NCBI GenBank assembly: GCA_028704435.1
Contig: JAQWFL010000002.1
Location: 1 to 64,000 of the forward strand
Source: Anaerostipes sp.
GTDB lineage: Bacteria; Bacillota; Clostridia; Lachnospirales; Lachnospiraceae
Direction of reading: 5' to 3'
Length of the DNA: 64,000 bases
Each line of letters opens with the position of its first letter. The stretch's first letter is position 1. The notes below the pieces were generated by a model that had not been told where the DNA came from, did not search any database, and worked only from the letters and a program-made list of their open reading frames with translations. The translations under genes were made by a program, and so were the position numbers. Positions 53,470-62,428 of the stretch are shown piece after piece.

Positions 53470-54678
53470 TCACTCTTCTTTCCCGCTTTGCAAGAATATA
53501 CTTCCTCGCTGAACGGAATCATTTCCATATCGTTGCCTTATTCTATCCAAGGAGGCATCAAGCTTTCGGAGTTTTTCTTTCTTTTTATTCTCAAATAATC
53601 CCATTTGAAAATATTCTTCCTTTGATATCCCTGTGACACGCACACCCAGAAGTCTAACCGGTATTCCTTTGTAACATTCTAGAAACAATTCCTTTGCCGT
53701 TTCCATAATCTCATCCGTAATATCTGTGGGTACCTCTAACTTTCTTTGATGAGTATACCTATGAAAATTCTGGTCACGTAGTTCCACAACTACGCAGTCA
53801 CCTTTCACCTGATCTTTCCGAAGCCTTGTAGCAACTTTCTCCACCAATGACAGGAGTACCACTCCAGCCTCATTTTCATTTGAAATATCCTTTGATAATG
53901 TAATACTATGCCCATATCCTTTATTTATATCCCCTCTTGATTCCACTTTACTATCATCAATTCCATTGGCAAACTGGTGAATTCTTCTCCCATGTTTCTT
54001 TCCTATATGTGATTGCAGCAGTTTCAAATCTGTCTGAGCTAAATCTCCAATGGTATGAATCCCCAGCACTCCTAATTTCTTTTGTGTTGATTTCCCAACA
54101 GAAAATAAGTCACCTACTTTCAATGGCCACATTTTCTCTCTGATTTCATCTAAAAATAATGTATGTACCCGGTCTGGCTTTTCAAAATCTGATGCCATTT
54201 TGGCAAGTAGTTTATTTGACGAAACTCCAATATTCACTGTAAATCCTAATTTATTTTGAATTTGATTCTTTAGCTTGTATGCTGTTTCCACTGGAGTTTC
54301 TCCTAATTCAAATTTTCCCGTCATATCTAAAAACACTTCATCAATGCTAAATTGTTCGTAAACGTTAGAATATTCCAACGCTTCTTTTACAAAAGCCTTG
54401 GAATATTTTTCGTACAGCGAACGCATTGGTGGTTTTATTATTAAGTCTGGACATTTGACAAGTGCTTCTCGAATGGTTTCTGCGGTTCTTATTCCCAATC
54501 GCTTAGCTGGCATAGAAGCAGCCAAGACAATTCCATGTCTCGTTGCCTCATCACCGCCTATAATGGAGGGGACTTCCCGTAAATCCACAATATCTCCACG
54601 TTCTTTCATCCCGTAGGCTGCTTCCCAACTTAAAAATGCAGAATTTACGTCAATATGAAATATTACTCTTTCTGTCAT
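53470..54678 (-). CDS. dinB: DNA polymerase IV (Y family)
   Basis: 402 residues. Y-family translesion polymerase: first catalytic Asp in FHIDVNSAFLSWEA, the second acidic pair in YSNVYEQFSIDEVFLDMT, thumb helix-hairpin-helix (LKVGDLFSVGKSTQKKLG), and little-finger domain from about residue 245. The extreme C-terminus shows no clear beta-clamp motif, but QMGLF at about residue 359 is of the clamp-binding form. It starts 24 bases after a SorE-like dehydrogenase gene, so it may ride on that transcript; no LexA box is seen immediately upstream. Confidence 0.93.
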   Translation of the reverse strand: MTERVIFHIDVNSAFLSWEAAYGMKERGDIVDLREVPSIIGGDEATRHGIVLAASMPAKRLGIRTAETIREALVKCPDLIIKPPMRSLYEKYSKAFVKEALEYSNVYEQFSIDEVFLDMTGKFELGETPVETAYKLKNQIQNKLGFTVNIGVSSNKLLAKMASDFEKPDRVHTLFLDEIREKMWPLKVGDLFSVGKSTQKKLGVLGIHTIGDLAQTDLKLLQSHIGKKHGRRIHQFANGIDDSKVESRGDINKGYGHSITLSKDISNENEAGVVLLSLVEKVATRLRKDQVKGDCVVVELRDQNFHRYTHQRKLEVPTDITDEIMETAKELFLECYKGIPVRLLGVRVTGISKEEYFQMGLFENKKKEKLRKLDASLDRIRQRYGNDSVQRGSIFLQSGKEE

Positions 54679-54702
54679 TCTTGTTCCTTTCTCGTATAAT
54701 AC

Positions 54703-55968
54703 CTAACACTGAATTTTGTAGTAATTTAACAGAATTTTTTCTGCCTCCGGATTCCAAAACCCCCTATGACTTTCACAACTATCTGCAAGTTTTTGAAACA
54801 GCGGCTTCTTTTTACCTAGGTTTCGAAATTCTTTAATCTCAATCAACGGAAAATCAAGCTGATTATATATAATCTTTTTTTCTCCCTGCATTTTTTTTAG
54901 ATTTAAGATTCCATCCACTGTAGCTGACAGCCCTCCAATATGTGTAATATTCAACGCTGGATTTATCTGCCCTCTTGCTATTAATTTTAAAGCTTCCTTC
55001 ATATCACTATACAAACCACCAGAAGACCCAATTAACTTTGTTTTTAAATAATGGCTTCCGTATATGTTCATTCCTGCTTCGTATTTTTTATCTGCTGTGG
55101 AAGCATATATATTCATACATCCGTCCATAGCCATAATCCGATTTCCAATCTCTGCAACATTTTTTGGAGGTGCATATACAAATACATCATCATATCCTTT
55201 TTCCTCCGTCAATGCCATTAAGGCTGGAACTGGATCTGTGAGCATTCCAGGATTAATATAATAAAGTTCAATTCCATTTCTTCTGGCTTCTTCCATAGAA
55301 ATCAACTTTCTAGCTTTCTCAAGTCGATCTCCACTGGTATCTGTCACTACAAGCCTCCTTGGCTTGGTTTCCATCTGCATTACATAATGAATGGCAAGCA
55401 CTCCCATAGGCCCACATCCACCTAAAATAATTGTGTTTCCGCCTGGCTTAATTCCAGAAATATGTTGATGCGCTCCTGGAACGCTGTGATAATTGGAATA
55501 AAAGCTGCTTACAATACTATACAGGGCTTGTGCCATGACTCCTTCATAAAAGCTTTTCGTCTGACATTGTATTAAACAGCCTTTGTCAATAACATGTCCA
55601 GGAACAATACAATATGTACAAGCCCCTCCAAAGTATGGATAAGAATAACCTGGAGATTCAATCTGTCCTGGAATCTCAGGGATGACCACAACCCGTTCCC
55701 CTATATAATATTCTGATTTCCACTTCCCACCTATGTCTTCAATAACTCCGGTGAATTCATGTCCTATAATAATTGGATTCTTCCTTATATCCTTTGGAAC
55801 CCTTAGATGCCGTTGTGCCAAGGTGACTTCCTTTAACGTAGACATTGCAATCCCACTACATATAATCTTAACAAGAACTTCGTCCTCTTTCAGCTTTGGA
55901 AGTTCAAATTCTTCTAATTTCATATTCTTTGAGCTGTATAATCTCACACCTTTTGCCTTCATACGCAT
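54703..55968 (-). CDS. Zinc-dependent medium-chain dehydrogenase, SorE-like
   Basis: 421 residues. GroES-like domain with CSGIAMSTLKEV, IIGHEFTGVIEDIG and a GGACTYCIVPGHV segment, then a Rossmann domain with the nucleotide loop TIILGGCGPMGVLAIHYV. It resembles L-sorbose-1-phosphate reductase more than ordinary alcohol dehydrogenases, judging from length and the long Rossmann insertion. The start at 55968 has AGGAG five bases upstream. Ten bases separate it from the preceding HAD phosphatase, suggesting joint sugar-phosphate metabolism. No PTS or aldolase gene is in this small group, so the substrate is open. Confidence 0.7.
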   Translation of the reverse strand: MRMKAKGVRLYSSKNMKLEEFELPKLKEDEVLVKIICSGIAMSTLKEVTLAQRHLRVPKDIRKNPIIIGHEFTGVIEDIGGKWKSEYYIGERVVVIPEIPGQIESPGYSYPYFGGACTYCIVPGHVIDKGCLIQCQTKSFYEGVMAQALYSIVSSFYSNYHSVPGAHQHISGIKPGGNTIILGGCGPMGVLAIHYVMQMETKPRRLVVTDTSGDRLEKARKLISMEEARRNGIELYYINPGMLTDPVPALMALTEEKGYDDVFVYAPPKNVAEIGNRIMAMDGCMNIYASTADKKYEAGMNIYGSHYLKTKLIGSSGGLYSDMKEALKLIARGQINPALNITHIGGLSATVDGILNLKKMQGEKKIIYNQLDFPLIEIKEFRNLGKKKPLFQKLADSCESHRGFWNPEAEKILLNYYKIQC

Positions 55969-55978
55969 CCACACTCCT

Positions 55979-56629
55979 TTATATATCCAAGCACAACTCC
56001 GTAGTTATTTTGTGAATCGAATTCACTTCTATGTCTGCTTCTGGAAGACTTGACAGTCCAAATTCTGGATTGCAATATCCAATCGCCTTCATCCCTGCTT
56101 TCTTCGCTGCAATAACTCCATTTCTCGAATCCTCTATTACAAGACACTCTTCAGGATTCTTGTTCAATCCCTTGGCTGTATATAAAAATACATCTGGATG
56201 TGGTTTGGATTCAACACAATCTTCTCCACTCATAAGCATATCAAAATAAGGCTCAATTTCAAATAATTTTACAACTCTCTTGATTTCATTCTTTGGAGAA
56301 GATGATGCCACTGCAAGAGGAACTTTATTTGCATGAAGCCTTTGAATCAACTCTATAGTTCCATCAATTGGATGAAGTCCTTCTTCTTCAAGCATCTGCT
56401 CTCTAAATCTCCACATCTCATCCATACAGTCTTCAATTGTTGTATTGATTTGAAAATAATCAATTACTGATGTCCACATTCTAGTATTACTCACACCAAT
56501 AAATTTTTCATTTAATTCCTTTGATATACTCTTCCCGTGCAATCCAAGCACATGATTAATACATCGAAAATATCCTGGTTCTGTATCAACAATAACTCCA
56601 TCCATATCAAATATTACTGCTTTTGCCAT
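55979..56629 (-). CDS. HAD-IA hydrolase, beta-phosphoglucomutase-like
   Basis: 216 residues. HAD motif I FDMDGVIVDTEPG with both Asp residues, motif II VASSSP, motif III Lys in ESKPHPDVFLYTA, motif IV VIEDSRNGVIAAKKAG; cap domain between motifs I and II. The family covers beta-phosphoglucomutases and sugar-phosphate phosphatases; SSSP rather than TSS is compatible with either. Placed between a Cof-type phosphatase and a SorE-like dehydrogenase on one probable operon. Confidence 0.88.
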   Translation of the reverse strand: MAKAVIFDMDGVIVDTEPGYFRCINHVLGLHGKSISKELNEKFIGVSNTRMWTSVIDYFQINTTIEDCMDEMWRFREQMLEEEGLHPIDGTIELIQRLHANKVPLAVASSSPKNEIKRVVKLFEIEPYFDMLMSGEDCVESKPHPDVFLYTAKGLNKNPEECLVIEDSRNGVIAAKKAGMKAIGYCNPEFGLSSLPEADIEVNSIHKITTELCLDI

Positions 56630-56644
56630 ACCCTAAATCTCCTT

Positions 56645-57454
56645 CTATTCTTTTTTGCACCAATACAACTTTCCATCAAGCACTGCTTTTAACACTTTTA
56701 ACACTCCGTCTTCTTTGTTGGAATCTGTCATAAAATTCGCAGCTTCTTTTACTTCTTCTCTTGCGTTAGCTACTGCAAAGCTATGTGTTGCTCTTTTTAA
56801 CATTTCAATATCGTTATTATTATCACCAAATGCCAAAGTTTCATCTTTTGAAATATTGTATGCCTCCTGGAATCTCTTTACAGCAGTTCCTTTATTCACA
56901 CCAGTGTTCATACAGTCAAGCCATAGCTCTCCCGCACTTGCAAGGTAAATAGATGCTCCCCACTTTTTAAAGAATTCATCCCCTACTACTTTTTCTGGTC
57001 CATCTTGATGAAAAATAGAAACTTTACAAATATCTGCTTGTACTTTCATGATATCATGTACAAGTACAATCTCGTATCCATATTCATTTTTCATATATTC
57101 ATATAAACCTTTATTATCTGTATAACTTTCATGAGCCGCACATAAAAGTGCATGGCATCTATTATGTGCTTCCGCATCTTCAATAATACTTTTTACAATA
57201 AAAGGATCCATCACATCCCTATGCTTAAATTCCTTTGATGTAATGACAGCACCATTTTCAGAAAGCATAATAATATCATCTTTAATTGGTTCAAAAACCG
57301 TTTCAATACTTTTCCTTTGTCGTCCACTTGCCGCAATAAATAAAACACCTCTGCTTTGAAGTTCTCGAATCACGTCAAAATACTCTGGATTAAGCTCAAG
57401 TGTTCCATCCTCTAATAAAGTTCCATCAATATCTGTTGCGATTAATTTAATCAT
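56645..57454 (-). CDS. Cof-type HAD-IIB phosphatase
   Basis: 269 residues. Motif I IATDIDGTLL, motif II IAASGRQ, motif III Lys in NKGTAVKRF and motif IV FGDNNNDIEMLKRA, with the HAD-IIB cap in the middle. Such enzymes dephosphorylate sugar phosphates or flavin mononucleotide; specificity is not readable. Probably the first full gene of an operon with the HAD-IA hydrolase, SorE-like dehydrogenase and dinB. Confidence 0.9.
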   Translation of the reverse strand: MIKLIATDIDGTLLEDGTLELNPEYFDVIRELQSRGVLFIAASGRQRKSIETVFEPIKDDIIMLSENGAVITSKEFKHRDVMDPFIVKSIIEDAEAHNRCHALLCAAHESYTDNKGLYEYMKNEYGYEIVLVHDIMKVQADICKVSIFHQDGPEKVVGDEFFKKWGASIYLASAGELWLDCMNTGVNKGTAVKRFQEAYNISKDETLAFGDNNNDIEMLKRATHSFAVANAREEVKEAANFMTDSNKEDGVLKVLKAVLDGKLYWCKKE

Positions 57455-57468
57455 CGTTATCTCCCTTT

Positions 57469-57561
57469 CTATTGGTCAGAGTTTATCTCAATTTCCATAG
57501 CTTCATTATACTTGATTCCTCTATTAATGGCAAACTCAATTATTGATCTTCTTTTTTCCAT
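57469..57561 (-). CDS. Possible 30-residue peptide, weakly Spo0E-like
   Basis: A short frame starting MEKRRSIIEFAINRG, with GGAGATTAAAA before the ATG, ending 14 bases ahead of the Cof-type gene. The pattern I-x2-AI-x-RG-x2-Y-x-EA-x-EI recalls the first helix and turn of Spo0E-like aspartyl-phosphatases, but the diagnostic Ser-Gln-x-Leu-Asp is not intact and the product is about 20 residues short. It may be a real small peptide, a remnant, or chance. Confidence 0.3.
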   Translation of the reverse strand: MEKRRSIIEFAINRGIKYNEAMEIEINSDQ

Positions 57562-57630
57562 TTTTAATCTCCAGACTTCACTTAGATATATCGCAAAGCA
57601 CAGAATCCACAATATCAATACTTAGGTATT

Positions 57631-57659
57631 TTGTATATGTACCTTGCATCCTTTAAAAT
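57631..57659 (+). promoter_or_regulatory. Promoter of the XRE regulator gene
   Basis: TTGTAT (57631-57636), 17-base spacer, TAAAAT (57654-57659), 28 bases before the ATG. A small inverted repeat AATAC-N4-GTATT (57617-57630) abuts the -35 and could be an autoregulatory site. Confidence 0.5.
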
Positions 57660-57687
57660 ATAAGAAACATTAAAAAGGAGGTTTCCC

Positions 57688-57978
57688 ATGTTTGGACATC
57701 AATTAAAATTTCTACGAGAATCCCACAATTTAAGCCAAGTTGATTTAGCCAAAGCTCTATCTGTCAGTAAGCAAACCGTGAGTAATTGGGAACATAATAA
57801 TATTATGCCATCGGTAGATAAGCTTTGCTCTATCGCTCATTATTTTTCATGTAGCACTGATTATCTCCTTGAAATGAATAATCGCCAATATTTAATAGAA
57901 ACATCTAATATGACACCTAGACAAATCTCCCACATTCAACAACTTGTGAAAGATTTTCAGGAACTAAACCATAAATAA
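57688..57978 (+). CDS. Small XRE-family DNA-binding regulator
   Basis: 96 residues. A Cro/CI-type helix-turn-helix fills residues 4-60 (LKFLRESHNLSQVDLAKALS then SKQTVSNWEHNNIMPSVDKL, CSTDYLLEM). The remaining 35 residues form a short helical tail (TPRQISHIQQLVKDFQEL) likely for dimerisation. The start follows AAAAGGAGG. It is one of two plus-strand genes, divergent from the Cof-type operon and convergent with the sugar-phosphate operon. No phage or toxin gene is adjacent. Targets unknown. Confidence 0.88.
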   Translation: MFGHQLKFLRESHNLSQVDLAKALSVSKQTVSNWEHNNIMPSVDKLCSIAHYFSCSTDYLLEMNNRQYLIETSNMTPRQISHIQQLVKDFQELNHK

Positions 57979-57981
57979 CAA

Positions 57982-58022
57982 AAATCCAAAGACCAGCTAT
58001 GTATAGTCTTTGGATTTTTTGT
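57982..58022. terminator. Bidirectional terminator between convergent operons
   Basis: AAATCCAAAGAC (57982-57993) pairs perfectly with GTCTTTGGATTT (58006-58017) and is followed by TTTTG on the plus strand and TTTTTG on the minus strand. It ends both the XRE gene and the sugar-phosphate operon. Confidence 0.85.
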
Positions 58023-58099
58023 TTTATTTATTCTCATCATCCGCCCAGTGATATAATATATTCTAATATTTTTTAATTCTAAAGAACATAGTTCTGTGC

Positions 58100-58948
58100 C
58101 TACGCTTTTCCTACACTTCCACAAACTTTCATTTTATCCATAACATACTTTTTGACCTCTTTACGTCCTACTGCACTATACTTCTTAGGATCAATAGTAT
58201 TAACATTTTCTGCAAATACTTCATTTACTCCTTTCGTAAAAGCGATACGAAGATCTGTAGCATAATTTACTTTGCAGATACCACGTTTGATACACTCTTT
58301 CACTGACTCATCTGGAACACCACTTGTTCCGTGAAGCACAAGAGGAATGTCTACAATGTTTTTAATCTGGCTTAAGATATCAAATTGAAGTTTTGGTTCT
58401 CCTTTATACACACCATGTGCTGTTCCAATTCCAACAGCCAGAGAATCAATTCCGGTTCTTTCTACAAATTCTTTTGCTTCCAGAGGATTCGTATATGGAT
58501 TATCATCTCCACCATCTAAATCATCTTCTTTTCCACCAACTTTTCCAAGCTCTGCTTCTACAGGAACGTTTGATGGATGGCAAGCATCTGTTACTGCCTT
58601 ACTTAAAGCAATATTATCTTCAAATGTTTCATGGGATCCATCAATCATAATAGAAGTGTATCCTGTTCTAAGTGCCTGCATTGCAAGGTCAAAACTATTC
58701 CCATGATCCAAATGCATAACTACTGGAACTGACACTCTCTCTGCGGCTGCCTTTGCAATTGCAAGATAATAGTCAAGTCCTGCGTATTTTACTGTTGATG
58801 GTGTTGTCTGCATAATAACTGGCGACTGTAGTTCCTCCGCCGCTTCTAATACTGCCTGTATCATTTCCATATTTTCAACATTAAATGCACCTACAGCATA
58901 TCCGCCGGCCTGTGCCTTCAACAATAATTCTTTTGATGTTACTAACAT
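58100..58948 (-). CDS. Class II ketose-bisphosphate aldolase
   Basis: 282 residues. Zinc aldolase of the fructose/tagatose-bisphosphate group: VVMHLDHGNS (zinc His and catalytic Asp), EAELGKVGG, GIGTAHGVY and VLHGTSG (zinc His residues). Cleaves a ketohexose-1,6-bisphosphate to DHAP and glyceraldehyde-3-phosphate. It is last in the operon, directly after a PfkB kinase that would make its substrate. The resemblance is to FbaA/GatY-KbaY; tagatose versus fructose cannot be separated by eye. Confidence 0.9.
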   Translation of the reverse strand: MLVTSKELLLKAQAGGYAVGAFNVENMEMIQAVLEAAEELQSPVIMQTTPSTVKYAGLDYYLAIAKAAAERVSVPVVMHLDHGNSFDLAMQALRTGYTSIMIDGSHETFEDNIALSKAVTDACHPSNVPVEAELGKVGGKEDDLDGGDDNPYTNPLEAKEFVERTGIDSLAVGIGTAHGVYKGEPKLQFDILSQIKNIVDIPLVLHGTSGVPDESVKECIKRGICKVNYATDLRIAFTKGVNEVFAENVNTIDPKKYSAVGRKEVKKYVMDKMKVCGSVGKA

Positions 58949-58970
58949 AATTCCATCCCCTTTCCGGATA

Positions 58971-59900
58971 TTATAATTTTATTATCTCAATGTTCTTTAT
59001 AATTTCATCTCTGTTTTCAGGTCTAAAGGTTCCCGTATATGGTGAAAGTGCATTTGCTGATGCAACTGCAACTGCGTATTTTAAAGCATCTTCTGGCTCC
59101 ATATTACGCTCTAGTCCAACAGCAAAGGCTCCAACCATAGAATCTCCACATCCTACCGTATTTACTACCTTCATTTTAGGTGGTTTCCCTTGATAAATCC
59201 CTTTTTCGCAAACGAGTAAAGCCCCGTCTCCTCCAAGAGAAATCACCACATAAGGTATCCCTTTTTCATAAATCTTCTTTGCATATTCAACCACATCTGT
59301 ACGATTATTCACTTTAGTATGGAACAATGCTTCTATTTCATCTTGATTTGGTTTTACCATTGTTGGCAAGCCTTCAATCCCTTTTTTTAAATATTCTCCA
59401 CTGGTATCTAAAATTACTTTTTTGCCCAGACTCTTCACCATTTGAATCATCTTTTGATAAATGTCTTTCCCCATACCATTTGGTACGCTTCCGGAAATCG
59501 TTACAACATCACTATTTTTAATAATTTCTGGAAAATTTTTTAAAAATGATTTTTCTTCCTCAGGAGTAACTTCACATCCAGCTTCTAAATATTCTGTAGA
59601 ACCATACTCTGGATCTAAAATATTAATACAGCTTCTTGTTTCACCTTTGATATGTTCAAACTCATGAAAAATCCTATCCGCCTCTAAGAGGGACTCCAAA
59701 TATTCACCATTATATCCACCGACAAGACCTGTTGCTTTTGTGTCAGCTCCACAAATCTTTGCAACTCTTGCAACATTTAATCCTTTTCCCCCCGCACTAT
59801 TATGCGTCTTTGCCACTCGCATTACTGTGCCATTTTCAATTTTCTTAGTCATATGGTAGGCTTTATCAATCGAAGCATTTAATGTTACCGTTGTAATCAT
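58971..59900 (-). CDS. PfkB-type 1-phosphofructokinase / tagatose-6-phosphate kinase
   Basis: 309 residues. LacC/FruK subgroup: ITTVTLNASIDKAYHM at the N-terminus, NSAGGKGLNVARVAK (sugar-phosphate binding), ISGSVPNGMG, and VNTVGCGDSMVGAFAVG with the catalytic Asp (GCGD). It adds the second phosphate to a ketohexose phosphate, feeding the aldolase 22 bases downstream. No fructose PTS is adjacent, so tagatose-6-phosphate or a related ketose phosphate is as plausible as fructose-1-phosphate. Confidence 0.88.
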   Translation of the reverse strand: MITTVTLNASIDKAYHMTKKIENGTVMRVAKTHNSAGGKGLNVARVAKICGADTKATGLVGGYNGEYLESLLEADRIFHEFEHIKGETRSCINILDPEYGSTEYLEAGCEVTPEEEKSFLKNFPEIIKNSDVVTISGSVPNGMGKDIYQKMIQMVKSLGKKVILDTSGEYLKKGIEGLPTMVKPNQDEIEALFHTKVNNRTDVVEYAKKIYEKGIPYVVISLGGDGALLVCEKGIYQGKPPKMKVVNTVGCGDSMVGAFAVGLERNMEPEDALKYAVAVASANALSPYTGTFRPENRDEIIKNIEIIKL

Positions 59901-59918
59901 GCTTTTTTCCTCCCATCA

Positions 59919-60815
59919 CTATAAACTCTTTAAATACTTCACTCCCGCTGCAGCGTCTGCAACAAGACCATCAATATCCTCTGAGTCTTTGATTATTCTC
60001 CATAGTGAGATACTTTTAGCACTTGCCGATTTAGCAAGAACGAATGGTTCCATTACCAATGGACCTTCAAATCCAATTTTATTAATTGTATTTGCTATTG
60101 CTTTCCAGTCGATATTCGTCTTTTTTTCTCCTGTGGGAATCTTTCGGTTGCTTTCTCCAATATGTATATATCCAAGATATCCTTTTTCCTGTGCATTTCG
60201 GATTGCATCTGGAATATAATCTTCTTCAATATTCATATGAAATGTATCTAACAGAAGTTTGCAATAATCATTATCAATAGCTTCGCAGATTGCAATTCCT
60301 TCTTCTGCAGTATTCGCTGTATACTGCTCAAATCGATTTACAATCTCTAGGCACATAGTTACTCCAACTTCTTGTGCATGTTTTGCAACTTCTTTTAATC
60401 CTTTTACTGCATTTTTTATACGAACTTTTTTTATTTCAGCAATATCATCCCCATCTGGACGTGTATTCCATAAACCATAAGGAATTCCTGAAAAGAGTTT
60501 TGCGTCCATTTCCACACACAAATCCAGCATATAGCATAAGTGTTTAATGCCTGCTTCATGAGATTCTTTGTCAGAACTAGAAACATCTCTTTCTGGTCTA
60601 AGTCCTGTTCCATTAATGGTAACCGAAAGTCCTGCATCCTTAATATATTTACTAAGTTTACTTCTTTCTTCTGTGGTTAATGGAACGAAATCACTCGCTT
60701 TTAATTCAATAGTATCCATATTTGCTTTTTTTGTTGCGTCAATTACTTGATATATATCTAATTTTGGAGTTGTCCCATTCCAGTATGCTGTTTGCAATCC
60801 AATATTATTTTTCAC
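59919..60815 (-). CDS. TIM-barrel ketose 3-epimerase-like protein
   Basis: 298 residues of the AP-endonuclease-2 barrel fold. Metal ligands fit the D-tagatose/D-psicose 3-epimerase pattern: Glu in CLEIVNRFEQY, Asp and His in LLLDTFHMNIEE, His in YIHIGESNR, Glu in VMEPFV. Those enzymes epimerise free ketohexoses at C3. It opens IGLQTAYWNG. Located between the kinase and the hexuloisomerase gene in a close operon. A function on phosphorylated substrates cannot be excluded. Confidence 0.85.
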   Translation of the reverse strand: MKNNIGLQTAYWNGTTPKLDIYQVIDATKKANMDTIELKASDFVPLTTEERSKLSKYIKDAGLSVTINGTGLRPERDVSSSDKESHEAGIKHLCYMLDLCVEMDAKLFSGIPYGLWNTRPDGDDIAEIKKVRIKNAVKGLKEVAKHAQEVGVTMCLEIVNRFEQYTANTAEEGIAICEAIDNDYCKLLLDTFHMNIEEDYIPDAIRNAQEKGYLGYIHIGESNRKIPTGEKKTNIDWKAIANTINKIGFEGPLVMEPFVLAKSASAKSISLWRIIKDSEDIDGLVADAAAGVKYLKSL

Positions 60816-60825
60816 TTGTCTTCTC

Positions 60826-61365
60826 CTATTCTAGACTTGCATGTCTTTTTGCCATATCTTCATTACTTTCTGCATCTTCCTGACTCATTTCTAAAATCAC
60901 TGTATCAAAGACCATTAACAGCATTTGTTCAAATAAACTTCCAAGGGGCTGTACACTTGCTTTTGATGTCTCGAATTTCGTCGCAGATTCAATAGTAATA
61001 TCCGGCGTCTGGATCTCTCCTAATGTTGAGTTAATTACTGAGGAAATCACAACCAAGTCTACTCCCTGCTTTTTTGCCGACTGAGCTGTCATACAGACAC
61101 TGCCTGTTTCCCCTGATGCTGAAGCTACAATCAACAAATCACCTTCCTCCACTGATGGTGTTGTTGTTTCTCCTACTACATAAGCATTAAGACCAATCTG
61201 CATCAATCTCATTGCAAGTGCTTTTAGCATCAACCCTGATCTTCCTGTTCCATATACAAAAATTCTTTTGTGAGTTTTTATATTTTCAATCAGCTTTTCA
61301 ATTTCCATTTCTGGTATCTTTTTTTTCGCTTGTTCAAGTTCTTTTATAATTACATTTGTCCTCAA
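60826..61365 (-). CDS. hxlB: 6-phospho-3-hexuloisomerase-like SIS protein
   Basis: 179 residues from a TTG at 61365, preceded by AAGGTG; the open frame continues upstream but that part overlaps the dehydrogenase gene and would lack a site. The length matches the family. SIS fold with RIFVYGTGRSGLMLKALAMRLMQIG, VGETTTPSVEEGDLLIVASASGETGSV and a C-terminal FEQMLLMVFDTVI. HxlB interconverts D-arabino-hex-3-ulose-6-phosphate and fructose-6-phosphate, known from formaldehyde fixation. Here no HxlA synthase is seen in the window, so a catabolic 3-ketose-phosphate role is suggested. Confidence 0.8.
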   Translation of the reverse strand: MRTNVIIKELEQAKKKIPEMEIEKLIENIKTHKRIFVYGTGRSGLMLKALAMRLMQIGLNAYVVGETTTPSVEEGDLLIVASASGETGSVCMTAQSAKKQGVDLVVISSVINSTLGEIQTPDITIESATKFETSKASVQPLGSLFEQMLLMVFDTVILEMSQEDAESNEDMAKRHASLE

Positions 61366-61378
61366 GATAACACCTTCT

Positions 61379-62428
61379 TTATATAATTTCTTCTGGATAC
61401 AACAGAACCTTTCCAAAGTCCTTTGGATTGGCAATAATCTTCTGAAACATCTCAGGTCCTTCACTTAAATTTGCTTTATGTGTCACCATTCCAAGTACAT
61501 CAACTCTCTTATTCCCAATATACTCTACTGCATTTACCCATTCTTTTCCTGGATAAGGAGCAGAAATCGTGCACCATGATCCTATGATATTTAATTCGTT
61601 TCGCATAATCTTTTCAAAATAGAATCTTGGAATTGGAACATCTGCATATGGAATTCCCATATATACAACTTCTCCACCTTTTCGTGGTAACCCAAGAATT
61701 CTTGCCGCTGTAAATGGGTTCCCTGCAGATTCAATGGCTATATCCACACCATTTCCATATTTTCTAATTTCGTCATAAAAATCAATATCTTTAGAATTAA
61801 TTAACACATCAGCACCAAATTTCTTAGCAACCTGTAATTGTTTATCATCAATATCAATAGCAAACACTTTCTTTGCACCAAATGCTTTGGCCCATTTAAT
61901 TGCCATTAATCCAATGTTTCCACATCCAACAACTGCAACCTCATGTCCCATCTTTATTTTCGTCTGATATAATCCATGAATTGCAACTGTTGCTGGCTCT
62001 ACTAAAGTCCCTTCTTCAAAACTCATAGACTCAGTCATTTTTACCAAATTAACTGCTGGCAGTTTTATATATTCAGCATAGGCCCCTGGGACCAATGCGC
62101 CAATTGTATTTAGTGATTCGCAACGGGATGGATGTCCACTTTTACAATAATCGCACTCATGGCAGACAAGATTTGGGCATCCTACGACACGATCTCCTTG
62201 TTTTACATTTGTTACATCACTTCCAACTTCTACTACTTCACCTGAAAATTCATGTCCCCACACATTTCCCTTTACATAGGGTCCTAAATTACGGTACCTT
62301 GCAATGTCGGAACCACAGATTCCAACTACCTTTATTTTTACAATTACTTCATCTGCTTTTTCAATTATTGGATTAGGTACTTCTTCATATCTTAAATCCT
62401 GAATATCATAAAATGTTAATGCTTTCAT
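61379..62428 (-). CDS. Zinc sugar-alcohol dehydrogenase, GatD-like (first)
   Basis: 349 residues. Catalytic zinc ligands CGSDIARY and GHEFSG (followed by a Glu), a structural zinc site CPNLVCHECDYCKSGHPSRC, and nucleotide loop VVGCGNIGLMAIKWA with Asp after the second strand (FAIDIDD), indicating NAD+. It resembles galactitol-1-phosphate 5-dehydrogenase. Its ATG overlaps the epimerase stop as ATGA. A second homologue lies two genes upstream. Confidence 0.85.
   Translation of the reverse strand: MKALTFYDIQDLRYEEVPNPIIEKADEVIVKIKVVGICGSDIARYRNLGPYVKGNVWGHEFSGEVVEVGSDVTNVKQGDRVVGCPNLVCHECDYCKSGHPSRCESLNTIGALVPGAYAEYIKLPAVNLVKMTESMSFEEGTLVEPATVAIHGLYQTKIKMGHEVAVVGCGNIGLMAIKWAKAFGAKKVFAIDIDDKQLQVAKKFGADVLINSKDIDFYDEIRKYGNGVDIAIESAGNPFTAARILGLPRKGGEVVYMGIPYADVPIPRFYFEKIMRNELNIIGSWCTISAPYPGKEWVNAVEYIGNKRVDVLGMVTHKANLSEGPEMFQKIIANPKDFGKVLLYPEEII

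Noticed and set aside
60826-61365. Formaldehyde-fixing RuMP pathway
   Set aside because: Only the isomerase is present; no hexulose-6-phosphate synthase is seen in the window, and neighbours are hexitol/ketose-phosphate enzymes.
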